This document shows positions 51,760-60,944 of a stretch of 64,000 nucleotides of DNA, piece by piece. Below the pieces are notes generated by a model. It was not told the origin of the DNA and did not search any database. It was given only the letters and a program-made list of their open reading frames with translations. Position 1 is the stretch's first letter. Every line of letters starts with the position of its first letter. The stretch comes from G965247475 sp965247475 (GTDB lineage Bacteria; Chloroflexota; UBA11872): contig OZ252016.1 of assembly GCA_965247475.1 (NCBI GenBank), positions 992,001-1,056,000 on the forward strand, read 5' to 3'. The position numbers and the translations under genes were made by a program.

Positions 51760-52632
51760 TCAGGCGCGGTCGAGCCCGTCCCGGATCTCGTCCGGCAGCG
51801 ACGTCAGCGTTCCGTGGTGCTCGACGACGAAGGCGCCGGCATCGCAGGCGACTTGCAGCGCCGTTTCGAGATTCACGTTGCGGGCGAGCGCGGCGGCCAT
51901 CACCGCGCTGAACGCGTCGCCCGCGCCCACGACGTCCACGACCGTCACGTGCCTGGCCCGCGACCGCGCCGCGCCCTCGTGCGTGAACAGCTCGGCGCCC
52001 GCCTGACCGAGGGAGACGACCACAGCGCCGAGGTCGAATCGCTCGAGCAGGTCCGAGGGGCTCGCGACCCGCGCGATGCGTGAGAGCTCGTGCCACTCCT
52101 CCTCGTTCATCTTGACCGCGGTCGCGCGCTTCAGGCTGTCCAGCACCAGGGCGTCGGTGTAGAAGGGTGGGCGCAGGTTGACGTCGACAAACCGGTGCCG
52201 AAAGGGCGCGTCCAGAATCGCGCCAAGCGTTGCCCGGTTGAACTCCGACCGTTGCGCGAACGTGCCGAAGTAGATGAGCTCGCCGTCGAGCGCCGACCGG
52301 GCGGGCACCTCGATCGAGTCCAACGCGGCGTGCTCGCTGATCTCGAATCGAGGCTCGCCGTCCACCAACAGCACTTCCGCGACGCCCGTGGGCTCGGGTC
52401 GGCGTGCGATCCAGGTTGTGTCGATGCCGGCCGCCCGCAGGTCGCGAATTGCTCGGTCGCCGCCGCCGTCGCGGCCGACGGCGGAGATCAGCCCGACGGA
52501 AACGCCAAGCTGAACGAGGTACCAGCCGACATTCATCGGGGCGCCGCCGATGAGATCCACATCGCCGCGGCGATCCACAACGATCTCGCCGAAGCAGAGC
52601 GCACGCGGCGCCCGGTCCCGCATGGGGCGCAT
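51760..52632 (-). CDS. PfkB-family carbohydrate kinase
   Basis: A 290-residue protein. Features: ALCFGEIVVDRRGDVDLIGGAPMNVGWYLVQLGVSVGLISAVGRDGGGD (PfkB signature 1 area with the sugar-binding Gly-rich GGAPMNV) and VDVVGAGDAFSAVMAAALARNVNL (signature 2, catalytic Asp in GAGD). A short lid strand set, TGVAEVLLVDGEPRFEI, lies between. It fits fructokinase or 2-keto-3-deoxygluconate kinase-type enzymes; FGE..VD with GGAPxNVA is most common in fructokinases. It is the last gene of a minus-strand array with PhyH oxygenases, isomerases and an ABC transporter, in line with phosphorylation of an imported sugar. Confidence 0.87.
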   Translation of the reverse strand: MRPMRDRAPRALCFGEIVVDRRGDVDLIGGAPMNVGWYLVQLGVSVGLISAVGRDGGGDRAIRDLRAAGIDTTWIARRPEPTGVAEVLLVDGEPRFEISEHAALDSIEVPARSALDGELIYFGTFAQRSEFNRATLGAILDAPFRHRFVDVNLRPPFYTDALVLDSLKRATAVKMNEEEWHELSRIARVASPSDLLERFDLGAVVVSLGQAGAELFTHEGAARSRARHVTVVDVVGAGDAFSAVMAAALARNVNLETALQVACDAGAFVVEHHGTLTSLPDEIRDGLDRA

Positions 52633-52745
52633 CCTAGGTCAGGTGCGCCGCAGCGGCGCCTGTCCGGTCGAACCGCCGAGCCGGCAACCCGCGGGGCCGA
52701 CGCGCCGGGCCTCGGACCCGCGCCGGCGGCGCGGATCCTGGCGCG

Positions 52746-53627
52746 CTATTGGAACTTGAGCGCTCCCCACTCCTCCGAGGATTGCACGGCGCTTTCCGGA
52801 TTGGACCTGCTGCGCGCGATGTGTCCCTGGGTCTCCCGCATCGTCGCCTGGGTGGTGTCCTGGTACCGCCAGTCGACGCTCCAGCGCACCGTCCGCGAAT
52901 GATTCGGCAGGCCCTGGTGGAACATCAGGTTCGAGAACATCACGACGTCACCGGGGTCGAGCTCAATGTCAACCGCGGCCGGGAGCAGCGGCTTGAGCAC
53001 TTCCGGCACGATGCTCAGCATGCTAGACGTGACCCGATCGTGCTCAACCACCCCCAGCTTGTGTGAGCCGGGAACCATCTGCATGCACCCGTTCTCGACC
53101 GTCGCGGGCACGAGCGGCGTCCAGAGGTTCATCATCCGCAGAACGCCGAGCCCCTCCTCCTGGCCCTGCGCGTGATCGCGCTCGGTGTACCCGGCATCCT
53201 GGTGCCACAGCACCACTTGCTCCGTTACGTCGGGCATCTTCGGCCGGACCGTGTAGTTCGGGTAGAGGCGGAGCTCGCCTCCGAGCCGCATCTCGGCCAC
53301 GTCGAGCAAGCGCTCGTGGAATAGCAGCGCGAACATCTGGGGGAGGTGGAGCTCCGCCCGATAGCCGCTAAAGCACTTCTTGCGTTCGCCGCCGTCCAAT
53401 TTCAAGATCCGCGTCTCGAACGGCTCACCCGCAAGCACATCGTCGACCTCGCCGAAGGCGAACAGCTGGTGGGCAGCCCGATCCACCAGCTCGGTGCACG
53501 CTTCGCGCGCGCCTTCGACGACGTCTTCGTCAAGCACGCCTCGCCAGATCGTGAATCCAATCTCGTCGAGCTCTTCCGCGACGTTCGGCGGGACTTCAGC
53601 CGCGCCTGTGCTGGATGTGTCGGACAT
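52746..53627 (-). CDS. Phytanoyl-CoA dioxygenase (PhyH) family protein
   Basis: About 293 residues from ATG 53627 (MSDTSSTGAAEV; a longer frame to 53678 looks non-coding). Fe(II)/2-oxoglutarate motif: VVLWHQDAGYTE (H-x-D), with the distal His in MFSNLMFHQGLPNHSRTVRWSVDWRYQDT and the 2-oxoglutarate-binding Arg in the same block (TVRWS). NGCMQMVPGSHKLGVV is the standard PhyH loop. An oxygenase for a small lipophilic or sugar-like substrate. Head-to-tail with the second PhyH gene (about 150 bp apart). Confidence 0.85.
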   Translation of the reverse strand: MSDTSSTGAAEVPPNVAEELDEIGFTIWRGVLDEDVVEGAREACTELVDRAAHQLFAFGEVDDVLAGEPFETRILKLDGGERKKCFSGYRAELHLPQMFALLFHERLLDVAEMRLGGELRLYPNYTVRPKMPDVTEQVVLWHQDAGYTERDHAQGQEEGLGVLRMMNLWTPLVPATVENGCMQMVPGSHKLGVVEHDRVTSSMLSIVPEVLKPLLPAAVDIELDPGDVVMFSNLMFHQGLPNHSRTVRWSVDWRYQDTTQATMRETQGHIARSRSNPESAVQSSEEWGALKFQ

Positions 53628-53779
53628 AGCCCCCGAACTCCATGTCGTGCGGGCGCCGATCAGGGCGCGCCGATGCATGTTGGCACGCAGGTTACTCCAA
53701 GGTCGGGGTCCGTGGCGCGCCGACCCCGAACGTCAATCGGAGCGAGCCGGCCGCACGATCCGAAGAGGGAGCGTGACGA

Positions 53780-54532
53780 TCACATGCCCCGCGTAGCCCG
53801 ATCGGCGTAGCGCGCGTTGGGTTGCTCCAGAATCGCCCGCTGGCGCTCCGTCAGCCCATCGAAGTCGTCGGCCGACGGGTATCGAGTGCCCCACGCGACC
53901 GGGTGCGGGCTGTACTTGTAGAACACCGTGCGGCGCTCGTGCTCGCCCGCCCAGGGGAGCGGCCCGTGGGTGAGCGCCTCGGTGAAGACGATCGCCGTTC
54001 CCGCCGGTCCGGTGACCCTGACGACCGCGGCGTGCGGGTCGGTCAGGTCTTTCCACTCGTCGGGAAACGGGAGATTGGCCTTGTGGCTCCCGGGTACGCA
54101 GGCGAATCCACCGTCGCCCGGGTTCACGTCGCGCAGGTTGATCGCGACGACGGTCAGCCCGTTGCCGAACACTCCGTTCGCGAACCGGTAGTAGCTCGTC
54201 GGATCGAACGGCGTCCCGCCGCCGTGCAGCCAGGCGCCGATCGGGCTGAGGCCCGAGCGGATGATGTCGATGTAGGTGTGATCGAGACGAAACTCGGGGT
54301 CGACGATCTCCTCGAGGTGCGCCGTATAGGCGGGGTGGTCAATGAGATCGAGGTACGGCTGTCCCCAATCCAAGACGTTCAAGAATCGATGCGTTGCGGC
54401 GTCCGGCTCGACTTCATCGGCGACGCGCCTATCGAGAATCTCGTTGAGTGCCCCGACCTCGTCGGCGTCGAGCGCATCGGGAATCGTGATGAAGCCTTGC
54501 AGATCGAAGAGGAACCGCTCGTTGTCGTTCAT
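53780..54532 (-). CDS. PhyH-like protein with an altered iron-ligand motif
   Basis: A 250-residue protein. The loop GDGGFACVPGSHKANLPFP is a clear PhyH signature. LTHGPLPWAGEHERRTVFYKYSPH provides the distal His and Arg. The expected H-x-D motif is not seen; the equivalent place reads GAWLHGGGTPFDPTSYYRF (H-G-G, His103), so the Asp is replaced by Gly, as in non-haem iron halogenases. RLDHTYIDIIRSG precedes it. Catalytic type is therefore open. It lies between the other PhyH gene and the sugar isomerases, 52 bp from the next gene, so it is probably in the same operon. Confidence 0.75.
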   Translation of the reverse strand: MNDNERFLFDLQGFITIPDALDADEVGALNEILDRRVADEVEPDAATHRFLNVLDWGQPYLDLIDHPAYTAHLEEIVDPEFRLDHTYIDIIRSGLSPIGAWLHGGGTPFDPTSYYRFANGVFGNGLTVVAINLRDVNPGDGGFACVPGSHKANLPFPDEWKDLTDPHAAVVRVTGPAGTAIVFTEALTHGPLPWAGEHERRTVFYKYSPHPVAWGTRYPSADDFDGLTERQRAILEQPNARYADRATRGM

Positions 54533-54584
54533 GCGCGCTCTCCCCGGCGGCTCCGCGGTCGGTGGCGGCCGCCCGGCGCCCCGG

Positions 54585-55601
54585 TCAGTCCCAGTACGAC
54601 GCGCACTCGCTGCGCAGCCATTGCAGACTCGCAGTCAACCAGTGCTCGGTATCGTAGTCGGGCAGCGGGACGACTTCCACATAGTGGTGAAGGCCGCCCG
54701 GATCGGGCGCCCGCGCCCGCAGCACGTCCAGGATCGCCTTCACCGGCACGGTCCCGAGGCCGATCGGCGTGTGATAGAAGGCGCCCGTCGCGATCTCGGT
54801 GATCGGCTGGATGCGCATGTCCCGAATGTGCGTCGCGACGGTGTATTCGGCCACGTGGCGAACCGCGTCGAGCGGCTCCTCGTTGGCGGCGATCGAGTCG
54901 GCGAAATCGAACAGGTGCCGCACGGTCGGCGAGCCCACGCCCTGGAGCACGCGGGCCAGCTCCTCGCAGCGGTAGTCCATGTGGTTCTCGGTCGTGATGG
55001 TCAGGCCGGCCGTCTCGGCGATTGGAACCAGTGTGTTCAGGTTGCGGATCATCCGGTCGATCTGCACGTCGATGGTCGGGTCCCTGGTGTAGTGATTCGG
55101 CCGCCCCGGCGCCCCGTGGACGATGCTGAGGATTCGAGCCCCGGCGGCGGCCGCCAGCTCGATGGCGCGCGCAACGACGTCGAACTGAGTCTCGCCGGTC
55201 CAGCCCGACAGCACCGGCGTGGCGCGCTCGACGCGGAACTCTGGCACCCGCCGGCCGCTCCATGAGGGGTCGTAGCGTCCGTCGCCCCACTCCTCGTCGC
55301 TTGCGGCAAGGTTGGCGGACACCGATGCGAGATAGGTCAGGTCGTGCTCGGCCACTCGCGCCCGGAACTCGTGGGCGCGGGCCTGGTCGGCAAACCAGCC
55401 GCAGTCCATCGCCAGCGACGAGAGGCCGTGGGCGACGACCCGATCGACCATCCAATCGATGGGCAGGCCGCCCGGCGGGGGCGGGTCCACCGTCCGAAAG
55501 TAGATCGGCGCCTGCATCTCGCCAGCGAACGACGGCGTGTCCGAGCGCATCCACGGGAAGGCCACCCAGCGGTAGGTCTCGTGGGAAAGCCCCAGCTTCA
55601 C
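54585..55601 (-). CDS. Sugar-phosphate isomerase/epimerase (xylose-isomerase-like TIM barrel)
   Basis: About 338 residues from GTG 55601 (VKLGLSHETYRWVAFPW). Metal-ligand regions: LTITTENHMDYRCEELARVL (Glu), TVRHLFDFADSIAANEEPLDAV (Asp), EYTVATHIRDMRIQP (His) and HHYVEVVPLPDYD (Glu) near the C-terminus. GARILSIVHGAPGRPNHYTRDP is the central barrel strand area. The start GTGA overlaps the TGA of the upstream isomerase by 4 bp (55598-55601). A paralogue of that gene: both have the ENHMDYR motif. Confidence 0.85.
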   Translation of the reverse strand: MKLGLSHETYRWVAFPWMRSDTPSFAGEMQAPIYFRTVDPPPPGGLPIDWMVDRVVAHGLSSLAMDCGWFADQARAHEFRARVAEHDLTYLASVSANLAASDEEWGDGRYDPSWSGRRVPEFRVERATPVLSGWTGETQFDVVARAIELAAAAGARILSIVHGAPGRPNHYTRDPTIDVQIDRMIRNLNTLVPIAETAGLTITTENHMDYRCEELARVLQGVGSPTVRHLFDFADSIAANEEPLDAVRHVAEYTVATHIRDMRIQPITEIATGAFYHTPIGLGTVPVKAILDVLRARAPDPGGLHHYVEVVPLPDYDTEHWLTASLQWLRSECASYWD

Positions 55602-56539
55602 GGTGAGAGCTCGGGGTCGAAGTACTGGCCATGCTCCTCGAGCAGCCAGCGCTTGCTCTCGAGCACCCACGCCTCCGGATCGTGCTGTGGCGGCGGTGAG
55701 ATCTCGATGTTGGCGAGCAAGTTGTCGGGGTCGGGCGCTTCGGCCTGCATCAGCGCGAGGATCTCGCCGATGGGAGAGTCGCCTTGTCCAACCGGGGCGT
55801 AGTGGAAGTGGGGCTCCCACGTCTCTCGCAACGGTTGCGCGCGGAACTCCTTCAAATGCAGCGCCACCGTGTTCCGGGCGGCCCGGCGCGCGCTGGCCAG
55901 CGGATCCTCGACGATCGGGAACGGGTTGGACGTATCGACCATGATGCGCAGCCAGGGCGAGTCAACCGCTTCGATAACCTCGACGACTTCCGACAGGCGG
56001 TAGTCCATGTGGTTCTCGAAGGCCATGATCACGCCGTGCTTCTCGGCGGCCGGCGTGAGGGTGGCCAGGTGCCTGGCCGCGCGCTGCAGCTGAATCTCCA
56101 CCGGCGGATCCGTCGAGAAGTGGTTGTGCAGGCTCGGCAGCCGGTGCGTCATCGTCCCGATCGTGACGCCGGCCCACTCGTTGAGCTGGAGCTGCCGCAC
56201 GGCCGCGTCGTATTCGTGGTCGTCCCATTCCTCGTCGGTCGCGGCCATGTTGACGGTCAGCCCGCCGTTGAGGATCAGGCCGCGGTCTTCGATCCGGCGA
56301 CGGATCGCCTCCGCGCCCGCCCGGTCGTCCGCGGACTCAGCCGGCTGCGAGTAGAGGCACTGCAGTCCTAGCTCGGCCGTCTTGTCGATCATCGAAGGCA
56401 GCCGGTCGTCGTCGTCGGACGGGGTGAACGACTGCAAATACGCCAGCGGCCCGCCTTGCGAGATATACGGAATCCGGTCGCGCCGACGTGAGGCCTGGTT
56501 GGCCCAGCGGTAGCACGCGATCGACATGCCGAGCTTCAC
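55598..56539 (-). CDS. Sugar-phosphate isomerase/epimerase (TIM barrel)
   Basis: A 313-residue protein starting MKLGMSIACYRWANQASRRR. Metal-ligand regions: GVIMAFENHMDYRLSEVVEVI (Glu), LRIMVDTSNPFPIVEDPLASA (Asp), NTVALHLKEFRAQPL (His) and LANIEISPPPQHDPEAW (Glu). Four ligands as in AP-endonuclease-2-type sugar isomerases. It is the first of two tandem, coupled isomerase genes and lies 39 bp after the permease gene, so it belongs to the transport operon. The substrate is probably the sugar or sugar acid brought in by the ABC system. Confidence 0.87.
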   Translation of the reverse strand: MKLGMSIACYRWANQASRRRDRIPYISQGGPLAYLQSFTPSDDDDRLPSMIDKTAELGLQCLYSQPAESADDRAGAEAIRRRIEDRGLILNGGLTVNMAATDEEWDDHEYDAAVRQLQLNEWAGVTIGTMTHRLPSLHNHFSTDPPVEIQLQRAARHLATLTPAAEKHGVIMAFENHMDYRLSEVVEVIEAVDSPWLRIMVDTSNPFPIVEDPLASARRAARNTVALHLKEFRAQPLRETWEPHFHYAPVGQGDSPIGEILALMQAEAPDPDNLLANIEISPPPQHDPEAWVLESKRWLLEEHGQYFDPELSP

Positions 56540-56578
56540 GTGACGTTCTCAGGTCCGGGCGTGGGGGAATCCCGCGAT

Positions 56579-57553
56579 CTAGCCCACTTCCGCGCGGATC
56601 AGCCGCACGCGTGGATCGATGTATGTATACAAAATGTCGACGATAAGATTCGCAACTGCGTAGAGCACCGCGGCCATCAGCACCAGCGCCTGCACGACCG
56701 GATAGTCGCGGTTGCTGATGGAGTCGATCAGCTGGAAGCCCAGCCCTTGCCGGAGGAACACGACCTCGACCACGACCGACCCCGCGAGCAGGCCGCCGAA
56801 CTCCAGGCCGATGATCGTGATCACGGGAATCAGCGCGTTGCGCAGTGCGTGGATCCAGACCACCGACCGCTCGCGCAGCCCCTTGGCGCGCGCGGTGCGC
56901 ACATAGTCCCGCGACAGCACGTCCAGCATCGACGACCGCGTGAGGCGGGCCAAAATGGCCGCCGCGCCGGTGCCGAGCGTGATCGCCGGCAGGATGAGCT
57001 CCTTGCCGTGACCGTTCGAGATCGCGGGCAGCCAGCCCAACACGATCGCGAAGATCCACACCAAAATCAGGCCGAGCCAGAAGTTCGGGATGGACACTCC
57101 CAGAACCGCGAATACCTGGGCGCCGTAGTCCACCCACGTGTGCCGCCGTACGGCCGAGATGATCCCGGCGCCGATGCCGATGAGCATCGCGACGGCCATG
57201 CCGGCCATGGTGAGCTGGATGGTCGCGGGCCAGTGCTCCGCGATGATCTCGGTCACGTCTCTGCGGGTGCGGATCGACTGACCCAGATCCCCCTGCAAGA
57301 TGTCGGCGACGTACAAAGCGAACTGATGCGGAATGGACTTGTCGAGGTTATAGGTGGCGCGCAGCTGCTCGAGGAGAGCGAGCGTCACGCCCGCCGTTGC
57401 GGTGGAACCGGTGGACTGAGTGGCGTCCGAACCGAAGTAGTAGAGCGCGATCGGATCGCCGGGAATCAGGCGCAGGAGGATGAACACCACCAGCACCACG
57501 CCGAACAACACAGGAATGGTGTACAGCAGTCGTTTGGCGATATACGCACCCAT
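56579..57553 (-). CDS. ABC transporter permease, DppB/OppB type
   Basis: A 324-residue protein with six hydrophobic helices. The N-terminus GAYIAKRLLYTIPVLFGVVLVVFILLRLIPGDP is the standard DppB start. The inner-membrane loop has the EAA-like motif DYVRTARAKGLRERSVVWIHALRNALIPVITIIG, which contacts the ATPase. With the binding protein and DppC it forms a dipeptide/oligopeptide-type importer, which in Chloroflexota often carries other solutes such as glycosides. It is 53 bp from the binding-protein gene; no ATPase gene is adjacent. Confidence 0.9.
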   Translation of the reverse strand: MGAYIAKRLLYTIPVLFGVVLVVFILLRLIPGDPIALYYFGSDATQSTGSTATAGVTLALLEQLRATYNLDKSIPHQFALYVADILQGDLGQSIRTRRDVTEIIAEHWPATIQLTMAGMAVAMLIGIGAGIISAVRRHTWVDYGAQVFAVLGVSIPNFWLGLILVWIFAIVLGWLPAISNGHGKELILPAITLGTGAAAILARLTRSSMLDVLSRDYVRTARAKGLRERSVVWIHALRNALIPVITIIGLEFGGLLAGSVVVEVVFLRQGLGFQLIDSISNRDYPVVQALVLMAAVLYAVANLIVDILYTYIDPRVRLIRAEVG

Positions 57554-57606
57554 ACCCGCGCCTGATCCTCCGGTTGTCCTTCGATTACCTCCTTAGGTCA
57601 GCTCGT

Positions 57607-59646
57607 TTAGTCGTCGTCCTTGCTGTACAGGTCGGCGAAGTATGGAACAGATCGGTTGCCGATGAAGAAGCGCCCGCCGATCAACTGCGGGTTCGTCAGC
57701 CAGCCCAGCACTTCCTGGACCAAGGGGATGGCGACCGCGTCGTTCATCAGCATCAGTTCGGCTTCCTGCCACAGACGCTCGCGCTCTGCCCCGTCGAAGC
57801 TCCCCCGCGCGCCGTCGAGCAGTTCGTCGATCTTGGCGCCCGGCGTCGCCACGCCGGGGTTCCCGTCGTACATGTACCGCGACCACGCGCGACCCGGAAG
57901 GCCGGGGAACGAGGTGTGGTAGCGATCGTAGAGCGCATCGCCGTCCGGTCCACCGACGCCGAGCCAGCCGAGGTGGAAGATGCCCTCGACATAGCCATCG
58001 GCGGCCGACGCGAACTCAATGTTGGGGATCTGCACCTCGATGCCCAGGTTGGCCTCGACATCCAGCTTGAACAGCTCCGAGATCGGGTTCGGCGTGTTCG
58101 GGAAGATCACCGACAGGCGTCGCCCGTCATCGGCGACGCGGAAACCGTCGCCGTCCCGTTCGGCGTAACCGCCATCGTCCAGAATCTTGTTGGCAGTAGC
58201 CGTGTTCCATCCGTACAGCTTGGAAGCCTCGGGGTTGCGCCCGACCGTCCCCGGCACCAGCAAGTTGCTGATGTTGAGCGGGGCGATACCGCCGTTGGCG
58301 CGGACGGACACCGTGCGCCGGTCGAGCCCCCAGATCATCGCCCGGCGGACGTTGACATCCGTGAACGGCCAGAGCTGCGTGTTCATGGGGTGGTACTGCC
58401 CGGTGCCAAGGCCGGACAAGCCGATCACGTGGTACTGGGGCTGCGACGCCACCCGCAACACGTCCGGAAACGTGAACTGCAGCAAGATGTCGATCTCGCC
58501 CGCCTCGAACGCCTGCGCGCGCGCCGCGTTGTCCGACGACAGCATCTTGATCTTGCAGGTGTCCGGGTAGGCCGGTCCTTTATTCATGACGAACGACGGG
58601 CCCCAGGTGTAGTCGTCGAACCGCTCGAACGAAACGTCGACGTTGTCTTCCCAGTCCACGTACTTGAACGGGCCGGTCCCCACCGGGTTCCGCTCGAAGT
58701 CGTCGCCCAGTTCCTGCAGGGCGGTCGGCGAGGCCATAACCGGGTGCTGTCCGGCCAGGAACTTCGGGAACAGCGCCTGCGGCCCCTTGGTGAAGAACCG
58801 GACCGAGAAGTCGTCAACCTTTTCCACACGCTCGATCGACGAGACATCACGGATCACGTGGCCGCGGATCGCGCTCTCGTCCAAGAAGCGCTCGAAGTTG
58901 AACACAACCGCGTCGGCGTTGAACGGCGTGCCGTCGTGAAACTTCACGTCGTTGCGGAGCGGAACCAGCCAGGAGAGACGGTCGTCCGCGGGCTCGGGAA
59001 GATCCGACGCCAGCAGCGGATGGACACGGGTCTCGGTGTTGAACGTGTAGAGCGGCTCGAACATCGGCGACGCCGGCTCGGCGGTTCGCCCGGTCCACCT
59101 CGCCGGGTCGAAGCCCGTCGGGTTGGTGAACGTCATGTAGCTGATCTCGCCGCCGGGCGAGGGATTCCACGGCTCGAGGCCGATGGGCACGCTCTCGGAC
59201 CAGCCGTGCACGTCCACGCCGGGCGCGCGCTCGACGGCCGCCTCGACGATCCTCTCGACGACCCTCTCTTGGACGACGATCTTCTCGACCTCGACGATCT
59301 TCTCGACCTCGACGATCTTCTCGACCTCGACCTCGACCGGAACCTCGACCTCGACCGGGACCTCAACCTCGACTCGCCTAATGGTCTCGACCTCGACCGG
59401 GACCTCCCTGATCCGCTCGACCGTGATCGGGACCTCCCTGACGGTCTCGACCTCGACCGGGACCTCCTGCACGACGATGCGGTCGACCGGGACTTCCTTG
59501 ACGGTCTCGACCTGGACCGGGACCTCCCTGGTCACGACCTGGGTCTCTCCGCAGGCGGCCAGCGCGGCCGCGCCAACCCCACCCGCGATAGCTACCAGGC
59601 CTCCTCGAACCAACTGACGCCGTGTCAGCGCTCGCCTATTCGCCAT
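57607..59646 (-). CDS. ABC transporter solute-binding lipoprotein with a VEVE-type linker
   Basis: A 679-residue protein from ATG 59646. The signal begins MANRRALTRRQLVRGGLVAI and ends in the lipobox AALAACGE, with a twin-arginine look (RR before a hydrophobic stretch). Residues about 35-145 are a charged, Pro/Val/Glu-rich repeat, with units such as EVPVEVE, VEKIVEVEK and VVERIVEA, a linker that keeps the domain away from the membrane and is common in Chloroflexota. The body is an extracellular SBP family 5 domain: FHDGTPFNADAVVFNFERFLD, PVGTGPFKYVDWED, and VNVRRAMIWGLDRRTVSV. The C-terminus ends FADLYSKDDD. It delivers solute to the DppB/C permeases. Confidence 0.92.
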   Translation of the reverse strand: MANRRALTRRQLVRGGLVAIAGGVGAAALAACGETQVVTREVPVQVETVKEVPVDRIVVQEVPVEVETVREVPITVERIREVPVEVETIRRVEVEVPVEVEVPVEVEVEKIVEVEKIVEVEKIVVQERVVERIVEAAVERAPGVDVHGWSESVPIGLEPWNPSPGGEISYMTFTNPTGFDPARWTGRTAEPASPMFEPLYTFNTETRVHPLLASDLPEPADDRLSWLVPLRNDVKFHDGTPFNADAVVFNFERFLDESAIRGHVIRDVSSIERVEKVDDFSVRFFTKGPQALFPKFLAGQHPVMASPTALQELGDDFERNPVGTGPFKYVDWEDNVDVSFERFDDYTWGPSFVMNKGPAYPDTCKIKMLSSDNAARAQAFEAGEIDILLQFTFPDVLRVASQPQYHVIGLSGLGTGQYHPMNTQLWPFTDVNVRRAMIWGLDRRTVSVRANGGIAPLNISNLLVPGTVGRNPEASKLYGWNTATANKILDDGGYAERDGDGFRVADDGRRLSVIFPNTPNPISELFKLDVEANLGIEVQIPNIEFASAADGYVEGIFHLGWLGVGGPDGDALYDRYHTSFPGLPGRAWSRYMYDGNPGVATPGAKIDELLDGARGSFDGAERERLWQEAELMLMNDAVAIPLVQEVLGWLTNPQLIGGRFFIGNRSVPYFADLYSKDDD

Positions 59647-59746
59647 CGCCGAACCTCCCTCGATGGTCAAGACCGATCCGTCACAGCGACGGCCCGGTCG
59701 GGCAACTCCAACCCTTTGAAGTCGTGCTGCGGTGAAGCGCGACATC

Positions 59747-60667
59747 CTACCTCGCCCACGTGCTGGCCTGCGGGTCAAGCGCCTCCCGCAGACCGTCGCC
59801 GAGAATGTTGATCGACAGAACCGTGATCACGATCGCTATTCCGTTAGAGGCCGACAGCCACCAGGCGGTCCGCATGTAGCTGCGGTTCATCGCGAGCTCG
59901 AGTCCCCATTCCGGCGTTGGCGCCGAAGCGCCGAGCCCAAGGAAACTCAGACCGGCCGCGGAGATGATCGCGCCGCCAAGCCCGAGGGTGGCCATGATCA
60001 GGATCGGGCTGACGATGTTCGGCAGGATGTGCCGGAGCATGATGCGCGCATCACGCATGCCGATGGCCCTCGCCGCGCGGACGTAGACGAGCTCGCGCGC
60101 GGCGAGCGTGGTCCCACGCACGACCCGGGCATAGAACGGGATGCCGGCGATGCCGAGCGCGATCATGGCGTTGTTGAGACCGGGTCCCAACGACGCCACG
60201 ATGGCAATCGCCAGCAACAGGCCGGGAAACGCCAGCATCACGTCGAGAAGCCGACTGATCAGCATGTCCGCCCAGCCGCCGAAGTAGCCGGCGGCGAGGC
60301 CGATCAGCGTGCCGGCGACGGCGGCGATCGTCACCGCGGTGAAGCCGATGCGCAGCGAGATGCGTCCGCCGCGCACGATGCGGCTCATGACATCGCGGCC
60401 AATGTCATCGGTGCCGAGCAGGTGCCCATCCGTCAGCGGGGGCAGCAGCGCGTTCGGGACGTCAAAGGCGCCGAGGGACTCGATCGCGATGACGTCGGCG
60501 AAGATCGCGCTCAGCGCGATCAGCAGGAGGACGACGCCCCCGCCCAACGCCCCCTTGTTCCGTTTGAGGCGCGCCCAGGCAAGGCGCCACTCGCTGCGCG
60601 CCGGGGCGATGCCAAGCGCGCTGTCCCCCTGGACAATTCCCGGCGTAGGGGGTGCAGTGCCCGCCAA
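59747..60667 (-). CDS. ABC transporter permease, DppC/OppC type
   Basis: A 306-residue protein starting at TTG 60667. The N-terminal tail SEWRLAWARLKRNKGALGGGVVLLLI leads into the first helix, then the periplasmic block LLPPLTDGHLLGTDDIGRDVMSRIVRGGRISLRIGF (typical DppC G-T-D-x-x-G-R-D). The EAA-like loop is ELVYVRAARAIGMRDARIMLRHILPNIVSPIL. The C-terminus is ILGDGLREALDPQ. It is the first gene of the minus-strand operon, 100 bp before the binding protein, an unusual order (C, binding protein, B). The region 60668-60944 shows no gene and should contain promoters for both directions. Confidence 0.9.
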   Translation of the reverse strand: MAGTAPPTPGIVQGDSALGIAPARSEWRLAWARLKRNKGALGGGVVLLLIALSAIFADVIAIESLGAFDVPNALLPPLTDGHLLGTDDIGRDVMSRIVRGGRISLRIGFTAVTIAAVAGTLIGLAAGYFGGWADMLISRLLDVMLAFPGLLLAIAIVASLGPGLNNAMIALGIAGIPFYARVVRGTTLAARELVYVRAARAIGMRDARIMLRHILPNIVSPILIMATLGLGGAIISAAGLSFLGLGASAPTPEWGLELAMNRSYMRTAWWLSASNGIAIVITVLSINILGDGLREALDPQASTWAR

Positions 60668-60944
60668 ATCTCTTCCCTCGTCGACCTAGGGCTCGCCGGC
60701 CGCACCACGACCGTCGGCCGGTGATTGTGAATCCTGCCGGGCCGGCCGCGTCATCTGCGCAACGCTCGCAGGCGCCCGGAGCGAAAATAAACCGTGCGCC
60801 GTTGCGACGCCATGGAAACTATCGACGGGGCATATACGTGTCAACTGAGGCTAATCGATCCCTTGCGCGAGCGACCGGCGACACCGAGGCCCGCGCGGCT
60901 CGTTACAGTGCACGCAGCTGTTCGAGCGATCGGTTGAGCGAACC

